A stretch of 9,233 nt of DNA, taken from the NCBI GenBank assembly GCA_947630635.1, contig CANRIJ010000059.1, positions 1 through 9,233 of the forward strand, read 5' to 3'. The notes below the pieces were generated by a model. The model ran no database searches. It worked only from the letters and a program-made list of their open reading frames with translations, and was not told the DNA's origin. Within the stretch, counting starts at the first letter, position 1. Each line of letters begins with the position of its first letter. Shown here in pieces: positions 5,152-9,233 of the stretch. The stretch comes from an uncultured Spirochaetaceae bacterium. Lineage in GTDB: Bacteria; Spirochaetota; Spirochaetia; Sphaerochaetales; Sphaerochaetaceae. Position numbers and translations under genes: made by a program.

Positions 5152-6878
5152 AGAGGCTAATTTCTCTTATTATTGCTTTCTTTGCACTGATGCCTCTCTT
5201 TTCTATAGCAAATGCGAAAATTGATATAGATGTTGAGTCCAATGGGCTGATACACGTCAGTAATTCAATTGTTCTCGATGAGGGGCAGGGCTCTGATACC
5301 TTTAGGTGGGCCATCCCTACAAAATATATGGATGACTTAGAGGAGTGGGATACCTGGGATGTATCGATTTCAGATATCTCCTCAAGTTATGAGTATGAGA
5401 TTACAAGTGAGAAGGATGAGATTGTTCTCTTCTTTCCTTCGGTGACTCCAGGAGTTCCAATCGAGTTCAAATATGATATAAATCCAGGAGCCGCACGCTT
5501 TGAATATGATGACCTCTACGTCGTGCTTGTAGGTCCCCAAGAATCCCTCATTGACAGTGTTGAATATACTGTGCATCTCTTTGCTCCCGCAGGAAGAGGA
5601 AATGTTCTTGTTACTAAGACAAGCGGAGAGATGGGCGTTAAGAATCTTGATTTCTCTATGGATGATGAGGGCATAAATATAGAGGGAAGCGCAGAGAATA
5701 TATTCTTTGGCGGAAAGCTCTCTCTGAGAATAGCAATGCCAAGCGGATGGTATTCATATAGGGAGCGAGAAAAAGACTATACAGTGCTGGCAGCTTCGAT
5801 AAGCATAGGCTTAGCGTTTATTCTCATCGTCTTGGGCTTTATATATCGATATTTTGGCGATAGGGAGGAGGCTCCTGTCGATACAAATGGAGCCCTTCCA
5901 AAGGCAAGCCCTTTTGACTCTCTTCTGCTGAATTCAAAGAATGCAGACAATGAGAGCATTTTTCTCTCCTATCTTTTCTACTGGGCATATAGGGGCAATA
6001 TAGAAATTGAGAAGGACGAGGAGCGAATATTCATCGAATTCAGGGAGAGGCCTAATTGGTCGTCTGATTTTGAGAAGCGAATATTTGATATTCTTTTCTC
6101 TGGCAATGTGAGAATTGGCGGAAAGAGCCTGGTATCAAAGCCACAGGGACTCGAGATTAAGAAATCAATCGATTTCTACAGAGAAGACTACTCTAGAAAC
6201 AGAAAGCTCTTTGATAGAAAGAGCGAGATACTGAAGAATGCGATACTGATTTCGGGATTTGCTATTGCGCTTGTTGGCGGACTCTTCTCAACGGGATTCA
6301 ATTTCGGCACTCTTACGATAATCTCTGCAGTCAGCATAGTTGCCCTCTATCTTATAAGCTCTTTCTGCGGAAAGCTCTGGATTAATAGCAGGGACAAGGC
6401 AAAGGGCATAGTCAAGATAAGGCTTGGGATATTCCCTGTTATAAGCTACCTCTTTTTAGGCGGTGTATTCATTTATTCATGCGGAGTCTTCCTGCTAAGG
6501 TTCTGGGCAACAATCTACTCGATTTTGATTATATTGATGATCTTCCTTGTGACTTTCGTTTTTAGATCAAATGAGAGGCTGAAGGACGTCTATAGAGAGT
6601 CCAAAGAGGCTTTCTCTGAGTTCGAAGAGATGATCAAGAGCGCGGACCTTGTTGAATATGAGATGAGATTGGAGGTCAATCACGATTTTTTCTATGAGGG
6701 TCTTCCATATGCGATAATCCTCTCTCTTGATAAGGAGTGGGTCGGGAAGTTCTCTTCAATGAAGTTCTATCCCTATGAGTTCATAAAGGTTAAAGCATCG
6801 GAATACTCATCTATTGAAGCCCTGTTTCAGCGTCTACGTTTTATGGTGCGCGATGCAGAGATAATCGGAGGCAGGTGA
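5148..6878 (+). CDS. DUF2207 domain-containing membrane protein
   Basis: This 576-residue protein has the DUF2207 architecture. A signal peptide comes first (1-23, MKRLISLIIAFFALMPLF then SIANA). An extracytoplasmic beta-rich domain follows to about 210 (DIDVESNGLIHVSNSIVLD, FRWAIP). A membrane helix spans about 212-233. A cytoplasmic winged-helix-like region (253-300) contains SLLLNSKN and LFYWAYRGNIEIEKDE, matching the family's conserved A-(Y/A)RG-(I/Y)-(I/E)I pattern. Further membrane segments lie at about 364-384, 387-405, 428-450 and 453-471. The C-terminal segment includes LPYAIILSLDKEWVGKF (519-535), a hallmark of the family. Its biochemical role is unknown; family members are often near LemA-type genes. 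AGAGGAG (5135-5141) is 6 nt upstream of ATG 5148. The 4-nt overlap with the previous gene and 1-nt gap to the next indicate tight coupling. Confidence 0.88.
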   Translation: MKRLISLIIAFFALMPLFSIANAKIDIDVESNGLIHVSNSIVLDEGQGSDTFRWAIPTKYMDDLEEWDTWDVSISDISSSYEYEITSEKDEIVLFFPSVTPGVPIEFKYDINPGAARFEYDDLYVVLVGPQESLIDSVEYTVHLFAPAGRGNVLVTKTSGEMGVKNLDFSMDDEGINIEGSAENIFFGGKLSLRIAMPSGWYSYREREKDYTVLAASISIGLAFILIVLGFIYRYFGDREEAPVDTNGALPKASPFDSLLLNSKNADNESIFLSYLFYWAYRGNIEIEKDEERIFIEFRERPNWSSDFEKRIFDILFSGNVRIGGKSLVSKPQGLEIKKSIDFYREDYSRNRKLFDRKSEILKNAILISGFAIALVGGLFSTGFNFGTLTIISAVSIVALYLISSFCGKLWINSRDKAKGIVKIRLGIFPVISYLFLGGVFIYSCGVFLLRFWATIYSILIILMIFLVTFVFRSNERLKDVYRESKEAFSEFEEMIKSADLVEYEMRLEVNHDFFYEGLPYAIILSLDKEWVGKFSSMKFYPYEFIKVKASEYSSIEALFQRLRFMVRDAEIIGGR

Positions 6879-6879
6879 T

Positions 6880-7545
6880 TTGGATAGGAACCTGATCTCG
6901 CTATTAGTATCCTTTCTCTATGTAATAGTCGTTATAGTATCAGCATGCCTTGTCTCTAGGTTTACTCGTATTAAGCCGATAAACGTGAGAAAGAGCGTCC
7001 ATATACTCGTCTCTTTTTGGGTCTTCGCTCTTATATATGGAATGGATAATCCTCTATACATGGCAATTGGTCCATTCGTCTTTATTGTGATTAACTCATG
7101 CATAGTCTATTCGGGCTTTGGCAGAATACTAGGCGAGAGGAAGAAGATCTTCAGTGGGCTTGTCTTCTATCCTTTTTCGCTGATGCTGATTGTCGCAGGC
7201 TACGCAGCAGGGTGGCTGAGCTTATTCTCTGTAATGATCTCTATACTTTCGATGGGATTGGGAGATGGGCTTGCTGCCATGGTTGGCTACAATATCGGAT
7301 CCTATTTTCCTCGTCTCTCTTTTAAGATGTACGGAAGATACACGAAGACGCTCTTTGGCACTCTTACTATGTTCTTTGTGACCTTTATGATAGCCTTCTT
7401 TTTCCCAATTAGATGGTATTTATCGCTCGTGATTGCACTTGTTGCCACACTCTCTGAGCTTTTAGTCCCACCGCTTTTTGACAATCTAAGCGTTCCTCTT
7501 TTTACAGCTATCGCTTCAGAGCTTTTAATAAGGATATCATGGTAA
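6880..7545 (+). CDS. Phytol/dolichol kinase-family (VTE5/SEC59-like) integral membrane protein
   Basis: This 221-residue protein is mostly hydrophobic, with about six to seven membrane helices. It carries the conserved positions of the polyprenol/phytol kinase and CDP-diglyceride-synthase-like superfamily: an early RKSVHI (37-42), GLGDGLAAMVG (126-136), YTKTLFGTLTMF (154-165, matching the family's K-T-x-x-G-(S/T)) and LFDNLSVPL (199-207, matching D-N-(L/x)-(T/S)-(V/I)-P). Known members phosphorylate an isoprenoid alcohol with a nucleoside triphosphate. The substrate here is not determinable: phytol, farnesol, a polyprenol and diacylglycerol are all possible. The start is TTG 6880 with GGAGG (6867-6871) 8 nt upstream, one base after the DUF2207 stop. 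The direct neighbour DUF92 belongs to the family of the phytyl-phosphate kinase, the next step of the same plant pathway. Confidence 0.85.
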   Translation: MDRNLISLLVSFLYVIVVIVSACLVSRFTRIKPINVRKSVHILVSFWVFALIYGMDNPLYMAIGPFVFIVINSCIVYSGFGRILGERKKIFSGLVFYPFSLMLIVAGYAAGWLSLFSVMISILSMGLGDGLAAMVGYNIGSYFPRLSFKMYGRYTKTLFGTLTMFFVTFMIAFFFPIRWYLSLVIALVATLSELLVPPLFDNLSVPLFTAIASELLIRISW

Positions 7546-7560
7546 AGTGATATCCTTATT
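7527..7560 (+). repeat. Perfect 13-bp inverted repeat across the kinase/DUF92 gene junction
   Basis: AATAAGGATATCA (7527-7539) and TGATATCCTTATT (7548-7560) are exact reverse complements around the 8-nt loop TGGTAAAG. The loop holds the stop of the upstream gene (TAA 7543-7545) and the G of the downstream GTG start (7547). The only Shine-Dalgarno-like sequence for that start, AAGGA (7530-7534), is in the left arm and would be base-paired with TCCTT. There is no T run after the stem, so it is not a classic terminator. Confidence 0.9.
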
Positions 7561-8374
7561 TGCCCTTCTCGATGATAAGATTCTCCTTCTTCCAATTTAT
7601 CTGAGGCTCATTATATGGGGGATTACTATCTTGGCATTTGTGCTTCTCTCATTATGGAGAAGATGGCTTAGAGTCTCTGGATTGATTGCGGCCTCAATAA
7701 TCGGAGTGCTTATTCTCTTCATGGGAGGCTATTCTGCGTTTGCTTTTTTGGCATTCTTCTTCGTGCTTGGATCTCTCTTATCTAGGCTATCGAATACAGA
7801 GAATAGCAGAAGAGACAGAAGGGGAAGGGATGCGCTTCAGGTATTGTCCAATAGTGCCCCGGGCCTTCTCTTTTTGTTTGTTTATTTTTTCACGGGGGCA
7901 AAGAGCGCGGCGTTAATAGCATTTGCATCATCTATTTCAGAGGATATGGCCGACACTTTCTCAAGCTCTTTTGGGCCTCTGTCAAATGAGATGCCGAGAT
8001 CCATCGTTACATTTACTCCAGTACCTAAGGGAATCTCAGGTGGAGTCACTGCGCTTGGAACGCTTATGGCATTTCTGGGCTCTGCGCTTATAGGACTTTT
8101 GTATATAGCAATCTATGAGCTTACATGGACTAGTTTTCTGATAATCCTCTTTACTGGGTTCTTCGGCTCTGTGCTTGATAGTCTCATGGGTGGCACTATA
8201 CAGGTTCAATACAGAAGAAAGGATGGGGCTCTTACTGAAGAGAGCTCCACTGATGGAGAGGAGAATAGCAAGGTTCGTGGCATTTGCCTTGTCACCAATG
8301 ATACTGTCAACTTCCTGTCGTCATTGATTTCCTCTCTCTTGGCTTTCGTAGTGTCTTATGCCTTGGCTCTTTAA
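7547..8374 (+). CDS. DUF92 (TIGR00297, VTE6-like) integral membrane protein, possible prenyl-phosphate kinase
   Basis: This 275-residue protein has about six to seven hydrophobic segments. DUF92 marks are LRVSGLIAASIIGVLILFMGG (41-61, read in two pieces), GRDALQVLSN (93-102), SISEDMADTFSSSFG (129-143, matching the family's A(N/D)TWASE-IG block with changes), GISGGVTALGTLM (162-174), GFFGSVLDSLMGGTIQ (204-219) and NDTVNFLSSL (251-260). In plants VTE6 of this family converts phytyl phosphate to phytyl diphosphate after VTE5 makes the monophosphate. The gene directly upstream is VTE5-like, so a matching two-step alcohol-to-diphosphate role is inferred, substrate unknown. The start is GTG 7547; there is no Met before residue 59 and an in-frame TAA at 7529-7531 bounds it upstream. 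Its ribosome binding site lies within the hairpin at 7527-7560. No convincing terminator follows the stop. Confidence 0.85.
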   Translation: MISLFALLDDKILLLPIYLRLIIWGITILAFVLLSLWRRWLRVSGLIAASIIGVLILFMGGYSAFAFLAFFFVLGSLLSRLSNTENSRRDRRGRDALQVLSNSAPGLLFLFVYFFTGAKSAALIAFASSISEDMADTFSSSFGPLSNEMPRSIVTFTPVPKGISGGVTALGTLMAFLGSALIGLLYIAIYELTWTSFLIILFTGFFGSVLDSLMGGTIQVQYRRKDGALTEESSTDGEENSKVRGICLVTNDTVNFLSSLISSLLAFVVSYALAL

Positions 8375-8428
8375 TAAGGATCTCGATTGTTTTTAGAGTT
8401 TTCTGCCAGAGGCTTTTATAGTAGAGAC

Positions 8429-8970
8429 TTATTCCGTACTTCTTTTGAGTATATCCAAGTAACTTTATAGATAAATGTTCGGTTTCTGCTTTTTTGTGAA
8501 GTAGACGACAAGCTTCCAAGTTTCTCTAGATTTCCGATGGCTTTTGAAGCCGTGTTATATGCTGGATTGAGGTCTATGGCTGTGTTTTTGATGTTTTATT
8601 GGGCTATTTTCTGAGCAGATGAAAACTGACAGAGCATTTTTAGAGCCTATTTTGAGCTATTTAATGAGGTTTTCGTTCTCATTATGGAGATTGCTTAATT
8701 CAATTATTGTCTCTTTTGCATCAGTGGAAAATTTTATTATTGCTTCGAGAAAGAATTTGATTCATTCTTCAAATTTGCCTTTGAGTCTTACCTAATTCAT
8801 TCCCTCGTAGTATTCAGTCGATTTCTCTTAAGGAAGCAGGAGATATAGAATGCCGGATTTGTCAGCATCCCTTTATCGATTGGAAATAGGCTAATCAATG
8901 GTTTTCCTATTCTTCCATTGCCATTGAGAAATAGGTGGATGGCCTAAAATTGATCTTTAAGAAGAGTGCC
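8429..8970 (-). pseudogene. Decayed Fic-family (Fido domain) gene, C-terminal half
   Basis: Read on the minus strand, three frames join into one recognisable Fic protein. QF*AIHLFLNGNGRIGK (ending near 8902) corresponds to the Fic motif region (Q-F-E-x-IHPFx(D/E)GNGRxGR); His, Phe and GNGR remain but the Pro is Leu, the acidic residue is Asn and the last Arg is Lys. ISLFPIDKGMLTNPAFYIS and FLKRNR follow. Then, after a shift near 8818, come EYYEGMN*V and KFEE*IKFFLEAI, where the family has a Trp before IKFFL. AYNTASKAIGNLEKLG (8562-8515, another frame) is a winged-helix segment, and YLDILKRSTE ends at TAA 8429. In-frame stops occur at about 8794, 8764, 8659 and 8467. Intact Fic enzymes transfer AMP to Tyr/Ser/Thr of target proteins; this copy cannot make a whole protein. 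The N-terminal half, including any inhibitory helix, is not recognisable; the upstream limit is approximate. Confidence 0.85.
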
Positions 8971-9065
8971 CTATTGTCTCTTTGGCAGTTAATTCATATC
9001 CATTTGGAATTGAAGCCTCGCTTTTTTTTGCGTGGGATTTCGGATGCTTACTGATAATGGGTTTA

Positions 9066-9093
9066 TTGAAATGGGCCGATCTTATTCGGCCCA
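9066..9093 (-). terminator. Hairpin terminator after the XDH-family gene
   Basis: On the minus strand TGGGCCGA and TCGGCCCA (plus 9072-9093) form a perfect 8-bp GC-rich stem with the 6-nt loop ATAAGA, starting 5 nt after the stop codon at 9099-9101. The following T stretch is short (TTTC), so termination may be modest. Confidence 0.72.
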
Positions 9094-9098
9094 GTTGA

Positions 9099-9233
9099 TC
9101 AGTCTTTTCTGTAAGGTGTTTCACTAAGAGGAAGCTCCTGTCTGAATTTTCCGTCCCGTCTGTAGTATGCAAGGGCGAGGGCAGGGGCAGTTGGAATCAT
9201 GCATAGCTCACCGCAGCCCTTTGCTCCAAGAGA
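9099..9233 (-). CDS. Molybdenum hydroxylase of the xanthine dehydrogenase family, C-terminal end (partial)
   Basis: An open frame enters from the right edge and stops at TGA (9101-9099), giving 44 residues. It begins SLGAKGCGELCMIPTAPALA, then LAYYRRDGKFRQELPL and ETPYRKD. The G-x-K-G-x-GE...PTAPA pattern marks the C-terminal part of the molybdopterin-binding subunit of xanthine dehydrogenase-like enzymes; the Glu of KGCGE (codon at 9209-9207) corresponds to the catalytic base that abstracts the substrate proton in the family. The YYR-DG-(K/I)FR-LPL-TPYRK ending reminds me of the long single-chain, selenium-type xanthine dehydrogenases, but this is from memory. The substrate (xanthine, hypoxanthine, nicotinate or another heterocycle) is undecided. 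A guanine deaminase in the same window makes a purine substrate plausible. A hairpin follows at once. Confidence 0.72.
   Translation of the reverse strand, partial: SLGAKGCGELCMIPTAPALALAYYRRDGKFRQELPLSETPYRKD

Noticed and set aside
5131..5156. Repeated ATGAAGAGG at 5131 and 5148, hinting at a duplicated start region
   Set aside because: The first copy encodes Met-Lys-Arg in the small upstream gene and is out of frame with DUF2207. The short purine-rich match is explained by the ribosome binding site and Lys/Arg codons.
7524..8384. Near-identical 15-bp direct repeats (TTTAATAAGGATATC and TTTAATAAGGATCTC) at both ends of the DUF92 gene, suggesting an inserted segment
   Set aside because: One or two exact 12-mers are expected by chance in a 9-kb window with biased codon use. 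The gene is otherwise well fitted in its operon and no mobility gene is present.
8375..8428. Search for a terminator after the DUF92 gene
   Set aside because: Only 3-bp stems such as GCC-AGA-GGC near 8404-8412 are seen, although TTTTAT follows. This is too weak to call.
8307..8519. A 70-codon minus-strand open frame overlapping the end of the DUF92 gene
   Set aside because: It follows one frame of the decayed Fic gene only in part, then runs antisense through DUF92. No family resemblance or start signal is seen.
8866..8900. Plus-strand HPFID followed, after a frame change, by GNRLIN, which looks like the Fic motif HPFIDGNGR
   Set aside because: A coincidence of the opposite strand. The minus strand over the same bases gives the real motif region (HLFLNGNGRIGK) with long collinear Fic similarity on both sides, whereas the plus strand has no support beyond these few residues.
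8957..9172. A 71-codon minus-strand open frame
   Set aside because: It crosses the stop and terminator of the XDH-family gene in another frame and has no recognisable domain or ribosome binding site. It is a chance frame.

Overview
This is a bacterial window with dense gene packing and mid-range GC by eye. No rRNA, tRNA or CRISPR array is visible. Weak clues (a 528-residue Pgi with a FDQEGVQLGK active-site block, the DUF2207 protein and the lipid-alcohol kinase pair) suggest a host-associated spirochaete or similar anaerobe, but the taxonomy is a guess. The left edge cuts the 3' end of a forward gene whose tail resembles a sugar-type ABC transporter permease. The right edge cuts the 3' end of a reverse gene for a molybdenum hydroxylase of the xanthine dehydrogenase family.

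Layout: (1) 1-152, permease tail, then a hairpin terminator shared with the convergent gdhA (218-1573, minus, glutamate dehydrogenase). (2) A 156-bp divergent region carrying small repeats separates gdhA from guaD (1730-2203, plus, guanine deaminase). (3) A strong two-way hairpin at 2256-2287 closes guaD and the opposing three-gene operon argR-pgi-DUF2188 protein (4698 down to 2290, minus). These genes are joined by a 4-nt overlap and a 1-nt gap. The operon starts at a promoter whose transcription start is overlapped by an ARG-box-like palindrome, which implies ArgR autoregulation of the whole unit. (4) Divergently, a four-gene plus-strand operon (4819-8374) encodes a small one-TM protein, a DUF2207 membrane protein, a phytol/dolichol-kinase-family protein and a DUF92 (VTE6-like) protein, all joined by a 4-nt overlap or 1-nt gaps. 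Its first gene has no Shine-Dalgarno and its -10 is placed as for a leaderless mRNA. A perfect 13-bp inverted repeat sits on the junction of the last two genes. (5) 8429 to about 8970, minus strand: a badly decayed Fic-family gene with several frameshifts and stops. (6) A terminator and the XDH-family gene end.

Functional themes: purine catabolism (guanine deaminase here, a xanthine-dehydrogenase-like enzyme at the right edge), nitrogen control (GDH, ArgR), and a likely two-step isoprenoid-alcohol phosphorylation module (kinase plus phosphate kinase). The most noteworthy signals are the junction hairpin at 7527-7560, the tandem lipid-alcohol kinase pair linked to DUF2207, the self-regulated argR-pgi operon, the DUF2188 protein with a histone-H1-like tail, the leaderless-start candidate at 4819 and the Fic relic.
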